Under the pieces are notes generated by a model. It was not told where the DNA came from, did no database searches, and was given only the letters and a program-made list of their open reading frames with translations. A DNA stretch of 64,000 nucleotides from Anthoceros angustus (Eukaryota; Streptophyta; Anthocerotopsida; Anthocerotales; Anthocerotaceae). The translations under genes were made by a program, and so were the position numbers. Location of the stretch: positions 248,001 to 312,000 of the forward strand of contig MU008171.1 of assembly GCA_010909165.1 (NCBI GenBank). Direction: 5' to 3'. This document shows, piece after piece, positions 1 through 10,190 of this stretch (position 1 is its first letter; each line of letters starts with the position of its first letter).

Positions 1-2300
1 GTGCGGGGCAGGTGCAGACCATTATGAGCCTGTTTTTGCCAGAGTCTCCCAGTCTCGGGAGAAGGCCGCCATTGTTTTGTGACACACCGGGCGTATTTGT
101 AACACTAGCGCACCATTCTTTGTAGCGTAAGCATTTCACGCTCCAGTATCATAGTTAGCGGGAGTTTGTATTGTGAGAGGGAGCATTTGCGGGATGTAGG
201 ACACCGATGGACAACAGTGGCACCACTGATATTTTTTGTCATGCCGGAGATGGTCATGATCTTAGCAGCAAGCCGTCATCCCAATTTTGGGCAGGGCAAC
301 AGATGAAGGTGGCGATTTAGTTGAGTTGTATGGCGTGAATAATGGCACCGTCCTGGCTTGGACGTTATGTCAACCTTTCTCCGCGTAGTTGCCACACGCG
401 GAGGTATGCAGAGTTTGGAGGGTTTGTAATTCGGTATTGAGCATCCTTATTTTGACGGCCTAGAAAGAAATTCCCTATGCAGATTCTCCTGGCAGTGCTC
501 ACACTTTCCCTGTGTCTTGTCTATGGACTCCCTATGCTTTGCAACAGGGTGACCGGTTTACAACTTTTATCGCCGCGTGATGGAACAACCCATTGAGGCG
601 AAAGAAGATGCCCCAGGATTGGCATTTCTGGGCGTAGCAAGCAAGGATCTACCATTGCGATGCGTTGGCTCCTCACGCTCTTGCTGTGACCCAAAGTCCG
701 CGTGACAGGATGAAGAAAAGCCTTTATACCAGCTTTGAGTATGTGGGTACGTTATCTCAGCGACCACTCTTTGGCTTCCTTGGGAAAAAAGGGCTGACGG
801 ACAAACGGTGGGTGGCTTTCCGAACATCCGAACATGCCGAGTACAATACCGCTGTAGTTTGCGCAATTCACCCATGTACCTTTCACTTTAGAGAGCCGTA
901 CGAACATGAAACCTTTCCCGCCCTCCGCCCTAAAGCTCGCGACATTCAATGACGCAAACACAACTTCGAATTGCTAGGCGGAAAATTATATGCCAGCTGT
1001 AACACACCTCCGTATGTGTGAGTGTGCCCGAATCTTGAAGTAGGATTCAACGATGTTAGCATGAATTGCTTCAAGAATTCACCTGCTCGTTGTCACTCCC
1101 AGGATAGACCGCTGATGTTTCTCCCAGGGGAGTATGATGGCGTCAAGAGAGTATGTACAGGGGAGAACGGGGGGAACATCAGCGGACTGGGGATACCAGA
1201 CTGTCTCCGTTCTTCTTCCTCTACAACTGATCATCAGGGGAGTATGATAGAGTCAAGAGAGTATGTAAAATCGCAGAGAACACATGCACGGTGCTGATTA
1301 CAGGACTGATCACGTGGACCAATTCCCAATCGGTTCGGGGACTGGGCCGCTCATGTTCCTCTCGGGGAGCATTCTGTCATGTACGAGGGACAACAATGGC
1401 TCAGATAGATGTTGTTGTCTGACCAAAGCAGTGACTTCTCTGCAGGTGCAAAAGGATGACGTCCCTTTCGATGCTTTGCAAGGCATCCTCTGAGTTCATC
1501 ACCACCAGATTCAACGTCTGTCATAAATCCGGACTCATTACAAACAACGAGAGGTGGGCAAATGAAAAGCGCAGTAGATGATGTCATGACAGTGGCACCA
1601 TAATCAATTGATCTTTCATCCGATGCCTACTTCCTCGGGGCGAAGAACAAACAACTCAGCCGCATTCAGTACTGCGTCCAGAGTTGAATTGATCGCTCTG
1701 GAGAAGGTGACGTTGAGCGAAGCCGTACATGGTGGTGTCGAAGCCCAACGCAGCTGGATATGCTACAACTGGCATGACGAAAGCAGAAGGATGGTGGCGC
1801 TCGATCGGTCAAGTTCAGCACAATGGGACGTAGCCATCCAGAAGTCCTCGCTTTGAATGTCCTTCCATCACACGTCTGCAGGCAGCACAATCCAGGCTCC
1901 GATTAAAGCATACCAGTTTACAACATGCGTGAATCGTTGAGCTCATACTGGTCCGAAGTTGATGAGTTGAGGTCGGCAAAGTACAGAATGCAGCAGGTGC
2001 ATCCTGTGGAAGCTGGCAGAGGAAATGCAGATATAGTAGATAGTAGGACTCTCGATTGCTGTAGACATGACTCTCTGTGGCGGATCATAATGTTTGCTGT
2101 CTGCAATACGATTGGGGAAGTTTTCAGGTTTCTGAGCCCTCCTATATTTGAGAACACTTGCCTTCAGGGAAGCCATCGCCTGCTCACAGTCCTGTGGGCA
2201 ACCTTGGGCATGCGATGGGCACTGTTGAAATGATGTGAAGAGGCTCTCATGATCACTTGGATAATTTTTAATTACTTTGATGATCAAATAAATCCACTTA
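1..2300. other. No recognised gene
   Basis: I see no ORF or spliced set that matches a family I know. The longest open stretches (for example 665-952 plus and 1943-2335 minus) have no recognisable motif and no plausible splice partners. A 30-bp direct repeat lies at 1127 and 1237. Near 2320 the sequence becomes AT-rich as it approaches the POP5 gene. Confidence 0.5.
1127..1268. repeat. Imperfect direct repeat, period 110 bp
   Basis: The word GGGGAGTATGAT followed by a shared run ending in AGAGAGTATGTA occurs at 1127 and again at 1237 with two mismatches. A third, weaker relative (CTCGGGGAGCATTCTG) lies near 1360. It looks like an old local duplication with no coding meaning. Confidence 0.6.
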
Positions 2301-2318
2301 CCTAGTAGTTTTATCATG

Positions 2319-2562
2319 GACTTGTGATGGTTCACTACTAGATATAGACATTTCTACATTTGTGTAGAGTGTGAAATAAATAGAAAAAATTCAACTATAA
2401 AAACATATTATCACACAACATTCTCAAGAGATTTATCTCGGACCTATGAAGGCGCTCCTATATATGGACATTTTTACACTTGTTTGGGGTGTGAAGTAGA
2501 TGGACAGAAATTGAACAGAAAAGAAACACATTGTTACAAAATATCCTCAAAACACTTGGAGC
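2319..2562. repeat. Diverged tandem duplication, period about 122 bp
   Basis: Two units begin with GACTTGTGATGG (2319) and GACCTATGAAGG (2441) and align along their length: a shared ACATTT-T-ACA-TTGT core, GTGTGAA-TAGATGGACAG-like middle and ACA-ATTCTC/ATCCTCAA end. They differ at perhaps a quarter of positions. The second copy ends about 20 bp before the POP5 start codon, so this sequence is probably the promoter or leader of POP5. Confidence 0.65.
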
Positions 2563-2578
2563 TTTTACCGAAGTAAAG

Positions 2579-3241
2579 ATGGTAGCATTTAAGAACAGAT
2601 ACATGGTTTTGGAGTTGGTATGGCAAGATCAGCTGTTAGCTGCTGAGTCCCTAACATTGAGCAAATTTGACGTGCGTGATGCCATTCAAGAAAGCTTGCT
2701 CTCAAATTTCGGGCAACTAGGCCTCAGCATCTCCATGTCCTCTTTGCAAGGTGGCAATCCAAGTTTTGGTGCTTATGCTCTTGATCGTGATATTTTCAGG
2801 GGGATGAAATGTAGGATAATATGCTCATCTAACTTTGGAGCTAATTTTGTATTGCAACAGTCAAGTACTTCAATCCAATCACAAACTTATTTGTTGTGAG
2901 GTGTGGGCGGGATGAGTACCAGAAGGTGTGGGCAGCCATCACCTTCATCACAACCATCCGGAGGCTACCGATGCTATTCAATTTGTTGGATTTAAGTGGT
3001 AAGTGTAGGATGTAGCACGAGTCATGAGTTTTAGCTATTGACAATGGTTGAGAGAGATGGCTCTAATTTGGTAGTGAACTCGGATGAAGGTAATATTAGA
3101 GCATGTCGAAGGAAAGCTCTGGAGTATGACAAGGAGAAACTACGACAGCTGAAGTTGTCACCAAAATTTAATATAGAATCAGAACTTGTAAAGTCTACTG
3201 AAGTTACAATGGAGAAGCACATTTTGGACATGGCAAGGTGA
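2579..3241 (+). CDS. POP5: Ribonuclease P/MRP protein subunit POP5
   Basis: POP5 is a small core protein of nuclear RNase P and RNase MRP, which trim the 5' leader of tRNAs and process pre-rRNA. Three exons (2579-2750, 2861-2998, 3090-3241) with GT-AG borders and matching phases give 153 residues, the usual plant length (about 150). Exon 1 begins MVAFKNRYMVLELVW, the family's N-terminal strand; exon 2 carries the VKYFNP-TNLFVVRCGRDEY-VW core; exon 3 carries GNIRACRRKALEYDKEKL. The second 5' splice site is a perfect G|GTAAGT. An in-frame ATG lies upstream (2531), but family alignment supports 2579. The gene neighbours a tRNA gene, which I take as chance. Recognition is from remembered family sequence; the exon borders are my inference. 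Confidence 0.9.
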
Positions 3242-3439
3242 TTTCCAATAAAGCGAGAAATAAGGGCACTATAAGGTCATAATTAGTTTTGAGATGTTTC
3301 ATAAATTATGAGCAACATATATTCTCCTCACAAATTAAGTAATGAAGACTATTGACCAGCATCCCTTTGGCAATAAAAGCTCCAGCATCAATATCTTGAA
3401 TAGAACATTCACAATATATCATATAATTAATATCCCACA

Positions 3440-3715
3440 TAAAATTTTTAGATGTGATAATGTTAAAATCTCAAGGCACACCCTTCTACAACCAAACGTT
3501 TGTTGGGGATATCCCAATTGGAATTTCTAGATCCGGTAATATTGGGGATATCCAAGCCACACCCTTGTGCACCCTTTAGCTCGTTTGGATATACCGGTTG
3601 GAATTGCCAGATCTGCAAAAATTTGAATTTCAAGACACAGCCTTATTCATCACCGGTGAGAATTGCTAGTTCTGATCAAGTATAAGTTTCAAGAAAGCTA
3701 TCGGTGACAAAATGT
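3440..3715. repeat. Diverged tandem repeat, about 60-81 bp units
   Basis: Units start with CAAGGCACACCCTT (3472), CAAGCCACACCCTT (3553), CAAGACACAGCCTT (3631) and a weak CAAGAAAG (3690). Each contains a GGATAT-CC--TTGGAATT--TAGATC-like segment and ends in ATTTCAAG. Spacing is 81, 78 and 59 bp. The unit resembles no element I know. It lies between POP5 and the tRNA gene. Confidence 0.6.
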
Positions 3716-3736
3716 CATGAACTCATTACTAGGGAG

Positions 3737-3817
3737 TGTCAGGAATGGGATTCGAACCCATGCCCTTTCGGACCAGTACCTGAAACTGGCGCCTTAGACC
3801 AACTCGGCCATCCTGAC
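3737..3817 (-). tRNA. trnL-CAG: tRNA-Leu, anticodon CAG
   Basis: An 81-nt class II tRNA is read on the minus strand. The acceptor stem GTCAGGA pairs with TCCTGAC, with discriminator A. The D-arm carries GGCCGAGTTGGTC (A box), the anticodon stem CCAGT/ACTGG closes a seven-base loop with CAG (plus-strand 3780-3782), a class II variable arm follows, and the T-arm contains GGTTCGAATCC (B box). There is no intron and CCA is not encoded, as expected for a nuclear gene. The 5' flank holds CAACAA and a TATTTAAA-like box, typical of plant tRNA genes, and a T4 stretch lies about 25 nt past the 3' end as a Pol III stop. Confidence 0.96.
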
Positions 3818-3999
3818 TGGTTGACCACAATTGTTGTAAATGTTTAAATATAGTCTAATTGTTTTAGGCAAGCCCATGCCCCCACCGGGTGAGGAAGGGG
3901 TGAATGGGGCGAAGGCTCGCGGTTGGGCATGGGGCTTGTTTATGCATGCAGTTGTTGTTCCGTCCGAAACCCAAAAGCGGAGCACGTTTGTTGTCCGTG

Positions 4000-4523
4000 A
4001 TGCATGAATTCATTCATTCATTTATGCGTCTATTCATGCATTGAATACTGTAGATTCGCAAGACACCTATTTGCTTCGAGAGGAAGGAAGTGTAAGAGCA
4101 CTGCACCGGATCATGGGATTCTCGACACACGCCAATGCTACAACAAATTGACGAGCTAACGCACGTCAATGTAATAATCTCGGCCGCTCCCGCTCGGCGG
4201 CATGTGCAATCGGTCCTGCCACCTGCAACAAACTCACATTGCAAGTCCTGGAAAAAGTAGCATTTTAATGTATTTTATTCCCGTTCCCTAGGCAGAGGCC
4301 GCGCGAACGATGGCTTTCGAGGCAGAGACGACGACATAGTTTGCGTCAGACGCGAGCCAAGATACCAAGCATATGTGGAGATCCTCGGGCAGCAGAATGG
4401 GAGCCGGCGGAGGAGCACAAGTGAAGGCGACCCAGGCGAGGGAGGGCGAGGGCGAGGGCGAGGGCGAGGGAGAGGGCCAGCGGGAGGCCAGGCCACGGGT
4501 TCTTCTTCCACGACGCTTAAACA
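4000..4523. other. Gene-free spacer with simple repeats
   Basis: It holds an ATTC microsatellite (about 4007-4030) and a purine-rich GAGGGC repeat (about 4434-4476, GCGAGG units). Long ORFs on the minus strand here are artefacts of the repeat (Pro/Arg/Ser runs). I see no gene. Confidence 0.6.
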
Positions 4524-4928
4524 ATGGCCCGGTTCTGCAACTGTTTCTTTTGCTGCTTCAAACTCAGATGCGGCAATGAATGCGTCTGCAGCTGCGGCTG
4601 CGGACCTGCCGATCTCGCCTGCGGGACGGGCCTGTGTCGCGTGACGCTATGCTGCCTGGAGCAGGGATACAAGACAGACAGGAGCTCCCACGGCGATCCC
4701 CAGCCGATTGCCGCGTCTGTGTGCTTTTGCAACTGGGCCCTGTGCGGGTGCGATTGCGGAAGATATGGCCCGCCTGCGGTTGCGACTGGAGACGCCGCTT
4801 CCGCATCCGGATCTAAGTCCGCCGAGGTCTCCTCTTCCACTGCCACGGTTTTGCAGCCGCCGCCTAGCGTGAGTATGGATCTCACCATTCAAGAGACTGT
4901 GGCGCCGGACGCGACAACGGACGTATAG
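4524..4928 (+). CDS. Possible cysteine-rich small protein
   Basis: An uninterrupted 134-codon ORF. About twenty cysteines fall in the first 78 residues as CxC and CC pairs (for example CNCFFCC and CVCSCGCG), then two further clusters (TLCC and CGCDCG). The last 55 residues are Ser/Ala/Thr/Pro-rich and cysteine-free. I see no signal peptide. The spacing is somewhat like metallothioneins or palmitoylated Cys-rich proteins, but it matches neither well enough to name it. It could be a chance ORF in GC-rich sequence. The sharp border between a Cys-rich head and a Cys-free tail is the main argument that it is real. Confidence 0.35.
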   Translation: MARFCNCFFCCFKLRCGNECVCSCGCGPADLACGTGLCRVTLCCLEQGYKTDRSSHGDPQPIAASVCFCNWALCGCDCGRYGPPAVATGDAASASGSKSAEVSSSTATVLQPPPSVSMDLTIQETVAPDATTDV

Positions 4929-4929
4929 A

Positions 4930-5610
4930 CTGATGCCGTTGCTGGCAGAGCTAGCGCTAGCACGGGTGTGTTGTGAGATAGGACAAAATTCTTTCACGAA
5001 ACCTCCTTCCATGTATAGATTTATGGAGACAGTTCGGGTGCGATTCCTTGTGCCAGTGGAGCCAGTCCTTTGAGTAATGAGAGTTTGCTTACACAAGAGA
5101 TGGCGAAGTGTGGAGACGGACAAGCAAATGAGGGTGAAACTTACGACGAGAGGAAACCACGCGACTGGCTTGTGCTGTTGTTCATCGTCCACGAGGCTGG
5201 CTGCCAGAAAGCTGTGTCATGTAAAGTAGGTTCTCTGTTAGTCTTTCGGTTTTGCCTCACTCTTCACTGGAACAGCCATGGGCTTCACTCTTCACTGTAA
5301 CAGTCATGGGGAAGTAGAATGTTGGGGTCCAACATCATGCAAGGGAACTGGCAGTCATAGCTTGAAGAGGATCACGGATAAGGTGGGAAATGACCACCCG
5401 ATTTGAGGAAGCATAATGCCAAGGTGCATGGCGTAGCCAGCGGTTGGAGACGGCGAGGGTGGATGTAATAACATTAGGCTGTGGTTTGAACACATTAGAT
5501 GCGTGCCGGTGGATCCCAAATCACCTGCCATAAATGAGGGAGGGCAAGATTCGGTGCTGGGTCTCAAAAGTTTGTCAGATGCACGCAGTGCTGGAATTAA
5601 GCAGCCGGCG
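4930..5610. other. Spacer without recognised gene
   Basis: I recognise nothing in it. It contains a short duplicated phrase (CACTCTTCACTG, near 5258 and 5286). It is the 3' flank of the PPR gene read on the minus strand. Confidence 0.5.
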
Positions 5611-5611
5611 C

Positions 5612-7690
5612 TCAGGGTGTATTTGCAGTGGTGGTGACAAACAGGTTTTTCTTCCTTTGACTTGCATCCCTGCAGATGACAGTTTGCATTGGGCTCTGCG
5701 CAGGCAAATTATTTTCCTTTCGATCATGGGATGTGTCTGCCCGTTGCGAGTCCATATGTGGCACATTACCTTCTTTCTTCATTTTCAGAGAGATTCGACT
5801 CTTGGGATGCTTCTCATCCCCAACCAGAAAACTATGCACCTGTCCGTCCATGTCTGCCCACCAGCTCTTACCCGGCTGCTTCCAGGCTCTGATTCTTTTT
5901 CTCCTCACCTGCATATCCTGTGCCTCCTTCCACATCTGGGCACTGATGTATATGCTCGACATCAGGACGTATGCTGCAGGATCGTGCTTGTCTAGCTTCA
6001 TTGCTTGGTCGAAAGCATGGCGTCCCACCTCCACGTTGCTCCACTTTCGACACGCACCCAGCAGAGTGTGCCAAACTGCAGCAGTGGGCGTTATAGGCAT
6101 TGTCCTCACAAACGCCAGTACCTCAGCCAGTCGGCCTGCACGGCCCAGGAGATCCACCATGCATGTGTAGTGCTCCACCGTGGGAGTGATGCCGTACTGT
6201 CTCATGGCCTCAAAGTACTTTCTTCCCTCTTTCACCAGACTTGCATGACTGCATACTGTTAGTATACTGAGGAAGGTGATGCTGACTGGCTGTACGCCAT
6301 CTTCTTTCATTCTCTGGAACAAGTCAAAGACTGCTTCACTGTCTCCTTGACAGGTGTAGCCCGTGATCAGGGCATTCCAGGCAACGACATCTCTTTCGAG
6401 CAATGCATCAAACACCTGCTCTGCATCAACCATGCTCCCAGACTTCCCGTACATGTTTATCAAGCCTTTGGCCACAAGCACATCAGCTTCAAGCCCTCGT
6501 TCTTTAATCTGTGCATGTAGCTGCCTTCCCAGATTCAAAGCTGCCACATTTGCACATGCCTGGAGGAGGCATGCAAATGTCACCGAATCAGGCACAGCCA
6601 CACCTTCCTCTTGCATATCACTGTAAACACGAAGGGCTTCCTGCCCCATGCCCTGCTGGGAATATCCCGCTATCATTGCAGTCCATGTTGCCACATCTTT
6701 TTGATCAAGTCCATCAAACACTCTGGCAGCGTCTCCTAAGCTGCCACACTTTGCATACATGTTCACCAAACTGTTAGCTACAAACGCATCCGCTTGATAT
6801 CCTCGTTCTCTGATCTGTGCATGAAGATGCATCCCCTTCTCCAAAGCTGAGTTGCCCAATCCTGCACATGCCTTTAGTAGGCAAACAAATGTCACGGAAT
6901 CAGGTACAGCCATACCTTCCTCTTGCATGGCACTGTAAAGACGAAGAGTTTCCTGTCCCATGCCCTGCTGGGAATACCCTGCCATCATGGCAGTCCATGT
7001 CACCACATCCTTTCGACCGAGTCCGTCAAACACAGTCTGGGCATCTTCCAAGCTGCCACACTTTGCATACATGTTCACTAGACTATTGGCAACAAACACA
7101 TCAGCTTGATATCCTCCTTCTCTGATCTGCGCATGTAGCTGTTTTCCCACCTCCAGGGCCGGGGTGCCCAAACCTGCACATGCCTGCAGGAGGCAAACAA
7201 ACGTCACGGAATCGGGTGCGACTGTGCCTTCTGCTTGCATGTCACTGTAAAGGCAAAGGGCTTCCTGTCCCAAACCCCGCTGGGAATATCCTGCCATCAT
7301 GGCATTCCACGTTACCACATCCTTTCGACCGAGTCCATCAAACACTCTCTGAGCATCTTCCAAGCTGCCACACTTTGCATACATATTCACCAAACTATTA
7401 GCCACAAAACTGTCATTTTGATTTCCTTGTTCTCTAATCTGAGCATGAAGTTGCTTCCCCATTTCCACAGCTGGGATGCCCACACTTGCACATGCCTGCA
7501 GGACACACACAAATGTCACGGAATCGGGTGCAACCATGCCTTCTTCTTGCATGGCACCGTAGAGACGAAGGGCTTCCTGTCCCATGCCCTGCTGAGAATA
7601 CCCTGCTATCATGGCATTCCACGTTACCACATCCTTTCGACCAAGTCCATCAAACACTCTGAGCATCTTCCAAGCTGCCACACTTTGCAT
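5612..7690 (-). CDS. PPR protein, C-terminal part (PLS repeats plus E domains, DYW lost)
   Basis: The 3' end of a PLS-class pentatricopeptide repeat gene; such proteins bind organellar transcripts and many specify C-to-U editing sites. Open for 692 codons. It holds about four complete ~101-residue P-L-S triads (core MYAKCGSLEDA-RVFDGL and AGYSQQGMGQEAL), then less uniform repeats, then E1/E2 motifs ending in PGKSWWADMDGQVHSFLVGD. The next stretch (KMKKEGNVPHMDS...DRKENNLPAQS) looks like the beginning of a DYW deaminase domain. It then drifts, and the frame stops with no HxE zinc site and no terminal DYW, so the catalytic domain is lost. The first 20 or so codons are not a true start; they continue from the disrupted array upstream. 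Confidence 0.8.
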   Translation of the reverse strand: MQSVAAWKMLRVFDGLGRKDVVTWNAMIAGYSQQGMGQEALRLYGAMQEEGMVAPDSVTFVCVLQACASVGIPAVEMGKQLHAQIREQGNQNDSFVANSLVNMYAKCGSLEDAQRVFDGLGRKDVVTWNAMMAGYSQRGLGQEALCLYSDMQAEGTVAPDSVTFVCLLQACAGLGTPALEVGKQLHAQIREGGYQADVFVANSLVNMYAKCGSLEDAQTVFDGLGRKDVVTWTAMMAGYSQQGMGQETLRLYSAMQEEGMAVPDSVTFVCLLKACAGLGNSALEKGMHLHAQIRERGYQADAFVANSLVNMYAKCGSLGDAARVFDGLDQKDVATWTAMIAGYSQQGMGQEALRVYSDMQEEGVAVPDSVTFACLLQACANVAALNLGRQLHAQIKERGLEADVLVAKGLINMYGKSGSMVDAEQVFDALLERDVVAWNALITGYTCQGDSEAVFDLFQRMKEDGVQPVSITFLSILTVCSHASLVKEGRKYFEAMRQYGITPTVEHYTCMVDLLGRAGRLAEVLAFVRTMPITPTAAVWHTLLGACRKWSNVEVGRHAFDQAMKLDKHDPAAYVLMSSIYISAQMWKEAQDMQVRRKRIRAWKQPGKSWWADMDGQVHSFLVGDEKHPKSRISLKMKKEGNVPHMDSQRADTSHDRKENNLPAQSPMQTVICRDASQRKKNLFVTTTANTP

Positions 7691-10190
7691 ACATGTTCAC
7701 CAAACTGTTGGCAACAAACATCAGCTTGATATCCTCCTTCTCTGATCTGCGCATGTAGCTGTTTTCCCACCTCCAGGGCCGGGGTGCCCAAACCTGCACA
7801 TGCCTGCAGGAGGCAAACAAACGTCACGGAATCGGGTGCGACTGTGCCTTCTGCTTGCATGTCACTGTAAAGGCAAAGGGCTTCCTGTCCCAAACCCCGC
7901 TGGGAATATCCTGCCATCATGGCATTCCAGGATGCCACACCTTTTCGACCGAGTCCATCAAACACTCTCTGAGCATCTTCCAAGCTGCCACACTTTGCAT
8001 ACATATTCACCAAACTGCCACACAAAACTGTCATTTTGATTTTGTTCTCTAATCTGAGCATGAAGTTGCTTCCCTTTCCACAGCTGGGATGCCCACACTT
8101 GCACATGCCTGCAGGACACACACAAATGTCACGGAATGGTGCAACCATGCTTCTTGCATAGCACAGAGATGAAGGGCTTCCTGTCCCATGCCCTGCTGAG
8201 AATACCCTGCTATCATGGCATTCCACGTTACCACATCCTTTCGACCAAGTCCATCAAACACTCTTTGAGCGTCCGCTAAGCTGCCACATTTGGCGTACAT
8301 GTTCACCAAACTGTTGGCAACAAACACATCAGCTTCAAGTCCTCCCTCTCTGATCTGCGCATGAAGCTGCTTCCCCACCTCCAGGGCTGTGGTGCCCACA
8401 CCTGCACATGCCTGCAGGAGACACACAAAGGTTACAGAGTCCGGTGCAACCGTGCCTTCTTGTTGCATGGCATCATAAACTCGAAGGGCTTCCTGCCCCA
8501 TCCCCTGCTGAGAATACCCTGCCACCATGGCATTCCATGTCGCCACATCTTTCGAACAAGCCCATCAAACACTTTTTGAGCATTTTCCAAACTGCCACAC
8601 TTTGCATACATGTTCACCAAACTGTTGGCTACAAATGCATCAGCTTGATGTCCTCTTATCTGTGCGTGAAGCTGCTTCCCCATCTCAAAGCTGGGGCGCC
8701 CACACTTGCACAAGCCTGCAGGAGACACACAAATGTCACAGAATTGGGTACAGCGACGCCTTCTACTTGCATAGCCCTGTAGAGCCGAAGGGCTTCCTGC
8801 CCCATGCCCTGCTGAGAATACCCTGCTATCATGGCATTCCAGGTCACCACATCTTTGACCAAGTCCATCAAACACTCTCTGAGCATCTTCCAAGCTGCCA
8901 CACTTTGCATACATGTTCACTAGACTATTGGCAACAAACACATCAGCTTGATATCCTCCTTCTCTGATCTGCATGAAGCTGTTTTCCACCTCCAGGGCCG
9001 GGTGCCCAAACCTGCACATGCCTGCAGGAGGCAACAAATGTCACGGAATCGGGTGCGACTGTGCCTTCTGCTTGCATGTCACTGTAAAGGCAAAGGGCTT
9101 CCTGTCCCAAACCCCGCTGGGAATATCCTGCCATCATGGCATTCCAGGATGCCACACCTTTTCGACCGAGTCCATCAAACACTCTCTGAGCATCTTCCAA
9201 GCTGCCACACTTTGCATACATATTCACCAAACTATTAGCCACAAAACTGTCATTTTGATTTCCTTGTTCTCTAATCTGAGCATGAAGTTGCTTCCCCATT
9301 TCCACAGCTGGGATGCCCACACTTGCACATGCCTGCAGGAGGCACACAAATGTCACGGAATCAGGTACAGCCATACCTTCCTCTTGCATAGCACTGTAAA
9401 GACGAAGGGCTTCCTGCCCCATGCCCTGCTGGGAATATCCTGCTATCATGGCATTCCACGTCACCACATCTTTGACCAAGTCCGTCAAACACTCTCTGAG
9501 CATCTTCCAAGCTGCCACACTTTGCATACATGTTCACCAAACTGTTGGCAACAAACACATCAGCTTCAAGTCCTCCCTCTCTGATCTGCGCATGAAGCTG
9601 CTTCCCCACCTCCAGGGCTGTGGTGCCCACACCTGCACATGCCTGCAGGAGACACACAAAGGTTACAGAGTCCGGTGCAACCGTGCCTTCTTGTTGCATG
9701 GCATCATAAACTCGAAGGGCTTCCTGCCCCATCCCCTGCTGAGAATACCCTGCCACCATGGCATTCCATGTCGCCACATCTTTTCGAGCAAGCCCATCAA
9801 ACACTTTTTGAGCATTTTCCAAACTGCCACACTTTGCATACATGTTCACCAAACTGTTGGCTACAAATGCATCAGCTTGATGTCCTCGTTCCCTTATCTG
9901 TGCGTGAAGCTGTTCCCCCATCTCTAAAGCTGGGGCGCCCACACTTGCACAAGCCTGCAGGAGACACACAAATGTCACAGAATTGGGTACAGCGACGCCT
10001 TCTACTTGCATAGCCCTGTAGAGCCGAAGGGCTTCCTGCCCCTTGCCCTGCTGGGAATAACCTGCAATCAGAGCAGTCCACGTCACCACATTCTTGTGTC
10101 GGAGTCCGTCAAACACTCTGTGAGCATCTTCCAAGCTGCCACACTTCGCATACATATCCACCAAGCAACTGCAAACGAACAAATCGGGCT
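6440..10190 (-). repeat. Tandem array of about 12 PPR-coding units, ~305 bp each
   Basis: The phrase coding MYAKCGSL recurs on the minus strand at about 6741, 7048, 7366, 7674, 7985, 8281, 8594, 8897, 9209, 9517, 9823 and 10136, so the period is 296-318 bp (one P-L-S triad). There is higher-order structure as well. About 7100-7640 is repeated at 7719-8260 (two units, ~618 bp). The 8310-8550 segment recurs almost exactly at 9540-9790 (four units, ~1232 bp). The array therefore grew by unequal exchange in steps of two and four triads. Confidence 0.85.
7690..9510 (-). pseudogene. Disrupted middle of the PPR array
   Basis: Six PLS units run in the same direction as the flanking open parts, but the frame changes many times. 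Small losses can be read against intact sister units: one TC near 7662, one AC near 7717, several 2-9 nt losses between 8017 and 8160, single or double bases near 8548, 8660-8690 and 8850, four small losses at 8965-9035, and two at about 9471. Most remove one copy of a short local doublet or homopolymer base. I cannot tell from one sequence whether this is decay or an assembly error. Confidence 0.75.

Noticed and set aside
4275-4524. Minus-strand Pro/Arg/Ser-rich ORFs
   Set aside because: They are translations of a GAGGGC microsatellite and have no family resemblance.
6440-10190. CRISPR-like regularly spaced repeats
   Set aside because: The periodicity is fully explained by PPR coding units; repeats are ~300 bp with no unique spacers.
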